DNA from: Bradyrhizobium monzae
GTDB lineage: Bacteria; Pseudomonadota; Alphaproteobacteria; Rhizobiales; Xanthobacteraceae
NCBI RefSeq assembly: GCF_021458635.1
Contig: NZ_JAIRDQ010000012.1
Location: forward strand, 186,001 to 250,000
DNA length: 64,000 bases
Reading direction: 5' to 3'
In this document: piece by piece, positions 20,839 to 29,862 of the stretch
How positions within the stretch are numbered: the stretch's first letter is position 1
How the letters are laid out: each line of letters begins with the position of its first letter
Notes under the pieces: generated by a model
The model's database searches: none
Told to the model about the DNA's origin: nothing
Seen by the model: the letters and a program-made list of their open reading frames with translations, nothing else
Position numbers and translations under genes: made by a program

Positions 20839-21185
20839 TCCTGCGCCGGACCGACATGCAAAAGTTGCCTTCGGTCCAACGGGCGCATTGTTTATTACGG
20901 AATCATCAACCGGCTCCGTATTGATGGCGGACCCCGGGTAAGACCGATGACATGCACCCGACCCCTGTCGAGCTCGGTCAGGCGCAGGATAGGAGCAGAT
21001 AACGTAGGTTTGAGCTTAGAAGATGTTCACTGCGTTCGGGACGCTGGGTCACATTGTGTTGCGGCTAGGAGGCGCGCTTAACGACTACGCACGTCTCAAG
21101 TATTCACGCCTCAACCGAACCGTAAGAATCGAGTGTGTGCGAGCATTGCGCCCAAATCGAGTGCTCCATTTCCGGTTGTAAGCGA
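20839..21185. other. Decayed stretch, nothing further recognised
   Basis: The open frame continues past the GS-like segment, but the sequence no longer resembles the family. It ends at the tail of the flavin monooxygenase gene on the other strand. Confidence 0.4.
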
Positions 21186-22526
21186 TCAGGCGATCGCCTG
21201 AATCTCCTTCGCATACACACTCGCCGGCCGCTCCAGCCCGTAGTGCTCGCGCAGCGTCGTGCCGATGTAGTCGTGGCGGAACAAGCCGCGCTTGCGCAGG
21301 ATCGGTACGACCTGTTCGGCGAACAGGTCGAAGCCGCCGGGCAGGAACGGCGGCATGACGTTGAAGCCGTCAGCTGCGGCGTTTTCGAACCAGGTCTGGA
21401 TGTTGTCGGCGATCTTTTCCGGCGGGCCAGCGATCACCCAATGGCCACGCGCGCCGGCGAGGCGCTGCACGAGCTGACGGATTGTCGGCTTCTCCCGATC
21501 AACGATGTCGACCACCAGCTTGAACCTGCTGGCGACGCCATGCGCGCCGTTGGTGTCGATCAGATGCCGTGGGAAGGGGCCATCAAGGTCGAACCCGGTG
21601 AGGTCAAGACCAGTCATCTGGCGGAGCTGGCTCAGCGAGAATTCCGGCTGGATCAGCGCGTTGAACTCCTCTTGCAGGCGATCAGCCTCAACCTGAGTGC
21701 TCGCGGTGAAGGGACTGATGCCGGGCAGGATCTTGATCTGATCGGGAGTGCGGTCGAACGCGCGCGCCTGGCGCTTGATGTCGGCATAGAATTCCTGCGC
21801 GCTGGTCAATGTCTGGTGCGCGGTGAAGATGGCTTCCGCAAAGCGCGCGGCGAAGGCTCGCCCATCCTCGGACGATCCTGCCTGGACATAGACCGGTCGC
21901 CCCTGCGGCGGCCGCGAGACGTTGAGCGGGCCGCGTACGCGGAAATGCTGTCCGATGTGATCGATCGTGTGGATCTTGCTGGTGTCGGCGAAAATGCCGG
22001 AGACGGGATCGTTGACCAGCGCGTCGTCTTCCCAACTGTCCCACAACTTGGTGATGACATCGAGATATTCCCGCGCCCGCTCATAGCGTTCGTGATGCGG
22101 CGGATGCTCGGGCAGGCCGAAGTTCTGGGCCGCCTGCGGCGAGCTCGTGGTCACGATGTTCCACCCGGCGCGCCCGCCGCTGATGTGATCCAGCGAGGCG
22201 AACAGCCGCGCAAGATTGTAGGGCTCAGTGTAAGTCGTCGACGCAGTCGCGATCAGGCCGATACGCTTTGTGGCCGATGCGATCGCAGTAAGCAGGGTGA
22301 TTGGCTCGAGCCGGAACCGCTGCGCGTAGCGGACGTTGTCGGCCAGCGCCGGACCGTCGGCGAAGAACACCGCGTCGAACTTGTGCGCTTCGGCGCGCTG
22401 CGCCAGCTCCTGATAGTAGGTGACATCGAGGATGCGGTCCGTCGTCGAGGCATTGTGACGCCAGGCCGCCTCGTGGTGACCGTCAGGATAAATGAAGAAG
22501 TCGAGAGAAAGTTGCCGTTTGCTCAT
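21186..22526 (-). CDS. LLM-class flavin-dependent monooxygenase (NtaA/SnaA/DszA type)
   Basis: This FMN-reductase-dependent monooxygenase belongs to the bacterial luciferase-like family. The 446-residue length and the landmarks LDFFIYPDGHHEAAWR, FDAVFFADGPAL, SGGRAGWNIVTTSSPQAAQNFG and VYVQAGSSEDGR match the NtaA/SnaA/DszA branch, which oxidises organosulfur or amino-carboxylate compounds. The start is the ATG at 22526; the frame is open further upstream by chance. It is divergent from a TauD-like dioxygenase and an SsuABC-like transporter, so a role in sulfur scavenging from organic sulfur compounds is likely. The exact substrate is unknown. Confidence 0.93.
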   Translation of the reverse strand: MSKRQLSLDFFIYPDGHHEAAWRHNASTTDRILDVTYYQELAQRAEAHKFDAVFFADGPALADNVRYAQRFRLEPITLLTAIASATKRIGLIATASTTYTEPYNLARLFASLDHISGGRAGWNIVTTSSPQAAQNFGLPEHPPHHERYERAREYLDVITKLWDSWEDDALVNDPVSGIFADTSKIHTIDHIGQHFRVRGPLNVSRPPQGRPVYVQAGSSEDGRAFAARFAEAIFTAHQTLTSAQEFYADIKRQARAFDRTPDQIKILPGISPFTASTQVEADRLQEEFNALIQPEFSLSQLRQMTGLDLTGFDLDGPFPRHLIDTNGAHGVASRFKLVVDIVDREKPTIRQLVQRLAGARGHWVIAGPPEKIADNIQTWFENAAADGFNVMPPFLPGGFDLFAEQVVPILRKRGLFRHDYIGTTLREHYGLERPASVYAKEIQAIA

Positions 22527-23174
22527 TGCTTGGCTCGCAAATGTTGGACGTTGTCGAATGTTTGCATCGTGCTTGCGTGTTGATCCGAGTCTATGTCGGA
22601 GCTCGCGAAGCTGTCGATGAAATGAATTTGCGTTGTTGCGGGCGAAGCGAGCATGAAGCGCGTGAGCTCGTCGTCGATCGGAGACGGGTGCGTTCGTCGT
22701 CACGAACGACCGCAGCAATTCGAGCTGTTTCGTACCTCGGCTGGACTGATTTCGCTCGCTGTCACGCCGGTGAAACGGCGTAACCGACCACCACCATCGC
22801 AAATATTTCCGTGTCCGCTTGGCGTGCGAAGCGATCATTGCTCGCCGCGCAAAACAAAGCTGGTTTCGTTTCATTGACTGGATCGCGATCGCATTTACGA
22901 TCTGCACCGTCCAAGCGAGGTCGTTCACCATGCGGCAATCCGGTCCACCCGTCGTTCGCGAAGCAGCCCGGCTGACCTCGGCTCTGCGTGTGCGGTGCTG
23001 CGCCGGCACGATGGCGGAGAGCTGTACCGCCGGGATCCGTGTGCCGCGAGCCATCCAGCCGCCGACGTAATCCCCTAGGACCACATCCGAGATATCACCA
23101 TCATCCTTCGCCGCTGCTCGTACGACCGGCGCATGGCGCAGCTTTGTCCAAAACACACAGGAAAGACAACGATC
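22527..23174. other. Divergent intergenic region of the organosulfur cluster
   Basis: These 650 bases separate the monooxygenase from the dioxygenase and should hold promoters for both directions. Frames crossing it show no domain. I found no clear operator; a CysB- or Cbl-type site cannot be judged by eye. Confidence 0.45.
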
Positions 23175-24107
23175 ATGAGCACTACGACCATCACCATCGA
23201 CAACGTCATCCCGCGCGCCGACATCGTGAAACGCGCGGCACGGCTCGGCGCCGAGATCAGGAACGTCAAGCTGTCGGGCGACCTGCCTGACGATGTCGTT
23301 CGCGCCATCAACCAGGTGCTGCTCGAGCACAAGGTCATTTTCTTCAGGGACCAGGAGCATCTCGACGATGCCGAGCAGGAGCGCTTTGCTATCAGGCTGG
23401 GAAAACTCGTGCCGCATCCGACGGTCGGCGCGACCAACGGGACGTCGTCGATTCTGGAGCTCGACTCGGGTCGGGGCGGTGGCCGTGCCGACCAGTGGCA
23501 CACGGACGTGACTTTCGTCGACGCCTATCCGAAGATTTCGGTGCTGCGGGGCGTGGTGATCCCGCCATACGGTGGTGACACCGTGTGGTCGAACACGGCG
23601 GCAGCCTATCTCGACCTGCCTGCGCCGCTGCGCAAGCTCGCCGACGAGCTCTGGGCGGTCCACAGCAACGCCTACGACTACGCCGTGAAGACGCGCGCGA
23701 GCGAGGCGGATAGAAAGCACTTCGACGAGGTGTTCACCGGCACCATCTACGAGACCGAGCACCCGGTGGTGCGCGTTCATCCCGAGACCGGCGAGCGCAC
23801 GCTCGTGCTGGGCAATTTCGTGCAGCGCTTCGTCGGCCTGCCGAAATACGACGGCCAAAAACTGTTCGACCTGTTCCAGTCCCACATCATCGCGCCCGAA
23901 AACACCGTGCGCTGGACCTGGCTGGCCGGTGACGTCGCGATCTGGGACAATCGCGCAACCCAGCACTACGCTGTCAACGACTATGGCGACCAGCGCCGGG
24001 TCGTTCGCCGCGCCACCATCGACGGCGAGGTGCCGCTCAGCGTCGACGGTCGCCGCAGTGTGACGCGCATCAAGGCGTCGAAACCGCAGACGGCCAAGGC
24101 CGCCTGA
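23175..24107 (+). CDS. TauD/TfdA family Fe(II)/2-oxoglutarate dioxygenase
   Basis: This family oxidatively cleaves sulfonates (taurine), alkyl sulfates or related compounds, using iron and 2-oxoglutarate. I chose the ATG at 23175 (AGGAAAG about 9 bases before it), giving 310 residues. The iron ligands are clear: His109 and Asp111 in QWHTDVTF, and distal His264 in ATQHYAVNDY. An Arg-rich segment (RRVVRRATI) follows for oxoglutarate binding. It resembles alkylsulfatase/taurine dioxygenases. It is followed by the binding protein, ATPase and permease of an SsuABC-like importer and opposed to an LLM monooxygenase. Confidence 0.94.
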   Translation: MSTTTITIDNVIPRADIVKRAARLGAEIRNVKLSGDLPDDVVRAINQVLLEHKVIFFRDQEHLDDAEQERFAIRLGKLVPHPTVGATNGTSSILELDSGRGGGRADQWHTDVTFVDAYPKISVLRGVVIPPYGGDTVWSNTAAAYLDLPAPLRKLADELWAVHSNAYDYAVKTRASEADRKHFDEVFTGTIYETEHPVVRVHPETGERTLVLGNFVQRFVGLPKYDGQKLFDLFQSHIIAPENTVRWTWLAGDVAIWDNRATQHYAVNDYGDQRRVVRRATIDGEVPLSVDGRRSVTRIKASKPQTAKAA

Positions 24108-24135
24108 TCCCGCTTCACTGACCGGATTTATCAGA

Positions 24136-25179
24136 ATGAATTCGCTATTTCGATTGGATCGCGCACGGCATCGCGCCGCGCGATTGGCGCTCGCTGGCGC
24201 CTTCATGCTGGGCCTCGCGGCTCCGGCCGCCGCCGAGCCGCCGCTCGAAAAGACCGAGATCCGCTATCAGGGGTGGGTCGGGCAGGTGACGTTTATCGAG
24301 CTCGCCGACGACCTCGGCTATCTCGCACCGCTGAAGCTGAAATGGGTCGGCAACACCATCAGCGGCCCGCAGGACATCCAAACCGTCGTGACCGGTGATA
24401 TCGATATCGGCGGCGCTTTCTATGGCGCGATCCTCAAGCTCATTGCCGCAAGGGCGCCGATCAAGGCCGTCGTCGGGTACTACGGCTCCGACGCCAACAC
24501 CTATAACGGCTACTATGTGAAGGACGACAGCCCGATCAAGACCGCTCGCGACTTGATCGGCAAGAAGGTCGCCATAAATACGCTGGGCGCGCATCTGGAG
24601 TTCGTGCTTCGCGAATATCTGGTCCGTAACGGCCTCAGCACAAGCGAAGCCAAGCAGGTGACGCTTGTGGCGGTCCCGCCGGTGACCGGCGAGCAGGCGT
24701 TGCGTCAGGGTCAGGTCGAAGTGAGCGCGCTCGGCGGCGTGCTGCGGGACAAGGCACTGGAAAGGGGTGGTATCCGCTCACTCTTCAACGACACCGATCT
24801 GTTCGGCCAGTTCACCGGCGGCTCTTATGTGCTGCGGGACAAGTTCATCAAGGACAATCCTGATGCCGCCCGCAGGCTGGTCGAGGGCATTTCGCGCGCG
24901 ATTGACTGGGCGCAGACGACGCCCGCCGAAGAGGTGCGGGCCCGGTTCGACCGGATCATCGCCGAGCGCAAGCGCAACGAGGATGCCTCTTCGATCAAGT
25001 ATTGGAAGAGCACCGGCGTCGCATCCAAGGGCGGGGTGATCTCGGACCGCGAAATCCAGCTGTGGATCGACTGGCTCGAGAAGGATGGCCTGTTCAGGCC
25101 GGGTCAGATCAAGGCCTCCGACACCTACACCAACGCGTTCAACTATTTCCGTCCCGGCAAGACGGCGGAGGTGCAATGA
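24136..25179 (+). CDS. ABC transporter binding protein, sulfonate/nitrate/taurine type
   Basis: This is a periplasmic solute receptor of the SsuA/TauA (NMT1) class. The N-terminus is a Sec signal ending in LAAPAAAEPP. Then come RYQGWVGQVTFIELADDLGY, a DIDIGGAFYGA ligand-pocket strand, and KTARDLIGKKVAINTLGAH, typical of the class. The 347-residue length is normal. Its stop codon overlaps the start of the ATPase gene (ATGA). It probably delivers an organosulfur substrate for the neighbouring dioxygenase and monooxygenase. Confidence 0.93.
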   Translation: MNSLFRLDRARHRAARLALAGAFMLGLAAPAAAEPPLEKTEIRYQGWVGQVTFIELADDLGYLAPLKLKWVGNTISGPQDIQTVVTGDIDIGGAFYGAILKLIAARAPIKAVVGYYGSDANTYNGYYVKDDSPIKTARDLIGKKVAINTLGAHLEFVLREYLVRNGLSTSEAKQVTLVAVPPVTGEQALRQGQVEVSALGGVLRDKALERGGIRSLFNDTDLFGQFTGGSYVLRDKFIKDNPDAARRLVEGISRAIDWAQTTPAEEVRARFDRIIAERKRNEDASSIKYWKSTGVASKGGVISDREIQLWIDWLEKDGLFRPGQIKASDTYTNAFNYFRPGKTAEVQ

Positions 25180-26042
25180 TCCCGGTCAAGATCAGCTTCG
25201 AGCAGGTCCGCAAGGAATTCATCACGCGAGGTAAGGGCGGCCGCCCTGCAGGGCGCTTCACGGCCCTTGACGACATCACGCTCGACGTTCGCGCCGGCCA
25301 GTTCCTGGTCTTGGTCGGCGCAAGCGGCTGCGGGAAATCAACCTTGCTCGACTTGCTTGGCGGACTGACGACGCCGACCAGCGGCCGCATCCTGCTCGAC
25401 GGGCGCCCCATCGTCGGACCCGGACGCGACCGCGGAATCGTGTTTCAGCAGTACGCCCTGTTTCCTTGGCGGACCGCCGCGGAGAACGTCGAATTCGGGC
25501 TCGAGATCGCCGGGTTCAAGGCCAGGCAGCGGCTTGAGATCGCGCGACATTTCCTCGACCTGGTCGGCTTGTCGGGCTTTGCCAATCGGTATCCGCACGA
25601 GCTGTCCGGCGGCATGAAGCAGCGCGTCGCGATCGCCCGAAGCCTCGCCTACGATCCGGAGGTGCTGCTGATGGATGAACCGTTCGCGGCCCTGGACGCT
25701 CAGACTCGCGAGACGCTCCAGGGTGAATTGCTGCGGATCTGGCGCGCCACTGGCAAGACCATCGTCTTCATCACCCATGGCATCGACGAAGCCGTCGTGC
25801 TCGGCGAGCGCGTAGCGGTCATGACGTCGCGTCCGGGCCGGATCAAGCAAGTCATCGACATCCCCAAGGTACTGAGCCACGAGGCAGACGATGTGCGCTC
25901 GCTGCCGGAGTTCGGCCATGTACGCCATGAAGTCTGGTGCCTACTGCGCGACGAGGTTCAGAAGGCTCAGCGGGGCCAGTTGAACGCAGGTGTCGGTGTG
26001 CGTCATGTGGACCACGAGGTGAAGGAGGTTGCACATGTCTAG
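25176..26042 (+). CDS. ABC transporter ATP-binding protein, SsuB/TauB type
   Basis: This is the cytoplasmic motor of the organosulfur importer. The start ATG at 25176 overlaps the binding-protein stop. The 288-residue protein shows Walker A GASGCGKST (residues 48-56), the Q-loop, signature LSGGMKQR, Walker B VLLMDEPFAALD and switch His in ITHGIDEA. The last 20 or so residues (VGVRHVDHEVKEV) lie beyond the usual domain. Its end overlaps the permease start by 8 bases, indicating translational coupling. Confidence 0.95.
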   Translation: MIPVKISFEQVRKEFITRGKGGRPAGRFTALDDITLDVRAGQFLVLVGASGCGKSTLLDLLGGLTTPTSGRILLDGRPIVGPGRDRGIVFQQYALFPWRTAAENVEFGLEIAGFKARQRLEIARHFLDLVGLSGFANRYPHELSGGMKQRVAIARSLAYDPEVLLMDEPFAALDAQTRETLQGELLRIWRATGKTIVFITHGIDEAVVLGERVAVMTSRPGRIKQVIDIPKVLSHEADDVRSLPEFGHVRHEVWCLLRDEVQKAQRGQLNAGVGVRHVDHEVKEVAHV

Positions 26043-26910
26043 TCTTGAAACGCTGACACTGCTGGAACTCGCGCACGGACGCCGAGAGGCGCTCACCGGC
26101 GCGCAAGGTCTACCGTCGCCGACGGTGAGTAGGGTTCGTGCCGCGATCCGCCGGCTGACTGTCCTTGGACACCGCTCCCTGTTACTGATTGCCCTGTTGT
26201 TGCTGTGGGAGGCGGCTCCCAGGCTCGGCCTGATCGATGCGGTGTTCCTACCGCCGTTCTCGGAGGTGATTGCCGCCGGCTGGCAGCTCGCGCAAACCGG
26301 CGAGCTCTGTGATGATGTCTCCGCCAGCTTGCTGCGCGCGCTGAGCGGGTTTCTGATATCAGTCGCACTAATTGTGCCGCTTGGCCTGGCGGTCGGCCGG
26401 TCAGCCCGGCTCGGTAATCTCCTGAACCAGTTCATCGAGATCTGCCGCAACACCGCGCCGCTCGCGCTGCTGCCGGTGTTCATCCTGCTGCTCGGGATCG
26501 GCGAGATGTCGAAGATCACGATGGTCGTCTATAGCTGCGCCTGGCCGCTCTTGCTCAACACCATTGCCGCGGTGAAGCAGGTCGATCCGCTCTTGATCAA
26601 ATCGGCGCGGACCATGGGCGCAACGCCGCCGCAGCTGTTCCGAAAGGTGATCCTGCCGGCTGCACTTCCGACCATCTTCGTTGGTATTCGCCTCGCGAGC
26701 GCATCCGCCATGCTCGTGCTCGTCGCGTCCGAGATGGTCGGCGCCAAGGCCGGTCTTGGCTATCTCATCATCAACAGCCAGTACAGCTTCCTGATCCCGC
26801 AGATGTATTTCGGCATCCTTAGCATCACGGTCATCGGGCTCGCCTGCAATGCCGTCCTTCAGGCGCTAGAGCAGCGCTTCATGCGGTGGAAGGCGCCGGT
26901 GACGGCATGA
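26035..26910 (+). CDS. ABC transporter permease, SsuC/TauC type
   Basis: This is the membrane component of the organosulfur importer. AAGGAGG lies 6 bases before the ATG at 26035, which decides the start over a TTG six bases upstream. The product has 291 residues with about six membrane segments and the cytoplasmic EAA-like loop (KSARTMGATPPQLFRKVILP) that contacts the ATPase. It is the last gene of the cluster; no clear terminator follows. Confidence 0.95.
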   Translation: MSSLETLTLLELAHGRREALTGAQGLPSPTVSRVRAAIRRLTVLGHRSLLLIALLLLWEAAPRLGLIDAVFLPPFSEVIAAGWQLAQTGELCDDVSASLLRALSGFLISVALIVPLGLAVGRSARLGNLLNQFIEICRNTAPLALLPVFILLLGIGEMSKITMVVYSCAWPLLLNTIAAVKQVDPLLIKSARTMGATPPQLFRKVILPAALPTIFVGIRLASASAMLVLVASEMVGAKAGLGYLIINSQYSFLIPQMYFGILSITVIGLACNAVLQALEQRFMRWKAPVTA

Positions 26911-27820
26911 GCATGCAGATATCGTCGCGACGCGAAGCACGATCGCAATCATCTGAACTGCGGACGTGAGAAATCCATCGCGCAGACCAGAGGTCCCGCG
27001 CCGTCCGGTTAACGATGCCGACGTGGCTGGTGCTTGCCGGCGGACAGGCAGTGATCGGGGCAGCGGCGAGTTGTGGGCGGCCAATCCAGACCATCGCTTT
27101 CGTCGAGCATGACCTGAAAGGCCCACGGGGAAGCTTTAGTCTTTCCGGCAACAGACGTCACGGATGTCATCAGAGCCCCTCGATGTTCCAGAAGCGCAGT
27201 TGGCCCGGTGGGTCGGCTACCCAACAATCCCGATCCGAGAGATAGCGTCGAAGCGCCCGGCGTCCTTACGAACCACGAGGACGTCCATGTAAGCATGGCC
27301 CGGTACTGTCGTCGGACAAAGTGTTCAATGGCGACCCACCGCGATCCACCATGGAAGGTCGCGCTCTGTAAGAGGGAAGCAACCTCCTTCAGATTCAACG
27401 GTTTCCGCGGCTTTTCGTGTTCGTGCATGGATTGACCATGGAAGGCATCCAAAATATGCAGCAAGGGCCGACTCAAGTCAGAACGAGCTCGTCCGGCGCG
27501 CTTTCGCAAAGGCGCGATCTGCCGCGAAGAAGCGCTCGGCAGGGGGCGGACGTAGAGCCACTTAGTGAAGGGCCGGAGCGGCCCGATCCCGTGTAAGCCT
27601 GCGGGGGTTTTTCTTTAACTGCGTGAATCTCGTGTAGGGGGAGGATTTATGGTTGTCGCCCGAGCGCGATCAAGCTTTCGTCGCAGCTAACCTCGCGCGC
27701 GTCGCTCGGCCGTTCTGTACCGACAAAGACCGAGTCAGCAACAGATCGAAGGCACTTGAATCTGCCCTTGCGTCAGGTTGTACATTCTTTGCAAAGACAC
27801 ATTCGCGAAAGCATCGGCAA
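26911..27820. other. About 900 bases without a supported gene
   Basis: A 166-codon minus-strand frame (27009-27509) covers much of it, but no domain, signal or good ribosome site supports it. Near 27588-27615 a short CCCG...CGGG repeat is followed by TTTTTCTTT, a weak terminator-like structure with no gene in front of it. Confidence 0.4.
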
Positions 27821-28330
27821 ATGAAGCAACCGTTTTTCACTATTGTTCTATGTTCTGCTTTCGGTTTGCTCGGGCTGACTGGGGGAGCGCTCGCGGACTC
27901 AATCCGACGCTACGACTGCACCATAGACGGAACCGATCGCGAGGCGATAGGTGATCGGAATGGGCACATCATTGTCAGCCTTCAATATACCTGCCACATT
28001 GCAGATGGGCTGTTGAAGGACGCAGGAATCACGGCGATATCGGTCAGCGAATGGGACAGCGAGAAAGGGAGGTACTTGGCTTCTCTCGACGTTCACCGCG
28101 CGCTCGAAGGATATGCGGTCGGTCAGCTCTTGGACGGGGACGGCGCCTCGGTCATGGAGGACAACAGGGCTGCCGGTATCGCAGCTGCCGGGAAGACGGT
28201 GTTCAAATTCGCGTCCGGCTCATTGGCGGCTCTCTCCGGAAAGACCGTCAAATTCACGACCAAATCTGTCGGCTCTCGTCGCTTCGAGATGGAGTTCGCA
28301 GATTGGCCTGAAGCTTCTCTACCGAAGTGA
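27821..28330 (+). CDS. Secreted hypothetical protein (169 aa)
   Basis: I chose the ATG at 27821 because the first 24 residues (MKQPFFTIVLCSAFGLLGLT, ending at GGALA-D) form a clean Sec signal; the frame upstream is open but unlike a protein. The mature part has two Cys (YDCTIDG and QYTCHIADG) that may form a disulfide, alternating strands, and no catalytic motif. It is probably a small periplasmic or secreted beta-rich protein. No family recognised. It ends just before transposase debris. Confidence 0.6.
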   Translation: MKQPFFTIVLCSAFGLLGLTGGALADSIRRYDCTIDGTDREAIGDRNGHIIVSLQYTCHIADGLLKDAGITAISVSEWDSEKGRYLASLDVHRALEGYAVGQLLDGDGASVMEDNRAAGIAAAGKTVFKFASGSLAALSGKTVKFTTKSVGSRRFEMEFADWPEASLPK

Positions 28331-28375
28331 CTGCGCGGCGGCTCCCGTCCTCATTACAACACCCTCCGGCACGGC

Positions 28376-28500
28376 ATGCACTACAGAGACCCCGGCGCGG
28401 ATCACTATGAGCAGCAATATCGCGGCCGTGTCCTCGCTAACCTTCAGCGCCGAGCCAAATCTCTGGGCTTCGTGTTACACGCAATTCCAGGCGCCCCGAC
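28376..28500 (+). pseudogene. C-terminal tail of a transposase (family uncertain)
   Basis: The frame HYRDPGADHYEQQYRGRVLA followed by NLQRRAKSLGFVLHAIP matches the tail often found at the end of rhizobial IS110/IS1111-like transposases. Everything before it is missing. The family is a best guess. Confidence 0.35.
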
Positions 28501-28538
28501 CTGGCTGTTTCTTAGGAAGTCGATGCCGGAACCCGGAC

Positions 28539-29396
28539 ATGAGCTTCCGCTTCATTGAGGACCACCGCGACACCTATCCGGTACGGCTGATGTGCGCCGT
28601 GCTCGAGGTCTCGCCGGCCGGCTATTACGCCTAGCGCGATCGCCCGGTGAGTGAGCGGACAAAATCCAATGCTGCGCTTCTGGCCGCGATCCGGCAGGTC
28701 CATCGAGACAGCAGCAGGCGCTACGGCAGTCCCCACGTCCATGCCGTCCTGCGCAGGCAGGGCCGTGGCATCAGCCGCGGCCGGATCGAGCGGATGATGC
28801 GTCAGCAGGTATCCGCGCCATCATGGCGCTGCCGCGCCCCGACAGCCGTCACGACCTGCCGATCGCACCGAACCTCATCGCACACGACTTTACGGCTAAA
28901 GCCCCGAACCGGGTCTGGCTCGCCGATATCACCTACATCCCGACCGCAGAGGGCTGGCTGTATCTGGCGCGGCCGTCGTGGATCTGTTCAGCCGCAAGAT
29001 CATCGGCTGGGCTATGCGGGATCACATGCAGATCGAACTCGCATCCGCGGCACTGACGATGGCTATCCAGCAGCAACAGCCGTAGGCCGGATTACAGTAT
29101 GCCTCACACGCCTATCGCAACGCTCTCACCAGAGCTGGCATCACCGTATCAATAGCCGCAAGGCCGATTGCTACGACAAAGCCGCGATGGAGAGCTTCTT
29201 CCATACCCTGAAGAGCGAGCTCGTGCATTATCGCAGCTACACGACCCGCGCCGAGGCCCAGCGCGATATCTTCGCCTTCATCGAGGGCTTCTATAACGAA
29301 GAACGGCCCCATGGGGCGATCGGCAATCGACCGCCGATTTTACTGCACAACCACGTCGGCGCCAGCCGCCAACGTGACAGAGGGGCAAAACTCTAG
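28539..29396 (+). pseudogene. IS3-family OrfB transposase, inactivated
   Basis: The pieces of an IS3 OrfB are in order but broken. The start is MSFRFIEDHRDTYPVRLMCA, then a TAG at 28632-28634, then AIRQVHRDSSRRYGSPHVHA. The first catalytic Asp segment (PNRVWLADITYIPT) is in another frame, and the final block (DCYDKAAMESFFHTLKSELV, FNEERPH-like) is back in the first frame with the catalytic Glu. One stop and at least two frame changes make it dead. OrfA is not present. Confidence 0.82.
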
Positions 29397-29862
29397 TTCT
29401 GGGTGGTCCAAAGTTCGGTCTCGCTACATGCTACAAAAACCCCGAGACTGCCGCTGGATGAAAGTTAAGTGGCAGGCCAATCTGCAGCAGCGGCTGCGTC
29501 GGGTGCACCGCCTTATTTGAGAAGTGTAGCCTCGAGCGCTGGGGTACGTCACTTCAGGCCGCTTCTTATAAGTGGAACGGAAAAGCCGTACCGTAGCGAA
29601 GCGCCGCTTTCGGCGTAAAGCTGCTGGTGGGGCCCGCCCATCTGCTCTTCCATTGCGCACGAACATCATCGGTTGTTCCGATATTGTCCGCGAAATCGCG
29701 CAGACGGACATCCGTCCGACATACAGACTGTTGCAATTGAGTAATGCTTCATTATTAACCTCGGCCGGATCGTTGAAGGATGCCTCACGCTGCGGCGCCT
29801 ACCCTCTCCGCCGCACGGCACGGTGTTACTACGGGTGACGAGGCGCTGAGGCGCCGCCCGGT
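29397..29862. other. Intergenic region after the IS3 remnant
   Basis: The first 30 bases may be the outer end of the IS3 element. Beyond that, no gene, terminator or regulatory element is supported. Confidence 0.4.

Noticed and set aside
21186..24206. A 1006-codon minus-strand frame spanning the monooxygenase and the dioxygenase region
   Set aside because: Only the part from 22526 downward is monooxygenase; the rest is the reverse of the dioxygenase and intergenic DNA, kept open by high GC content.
27009..27509. A 166-codon minus-strand frame
   Set aside because: No recognisable domain, odd composition and no ribosome site; not enough to call a gene.
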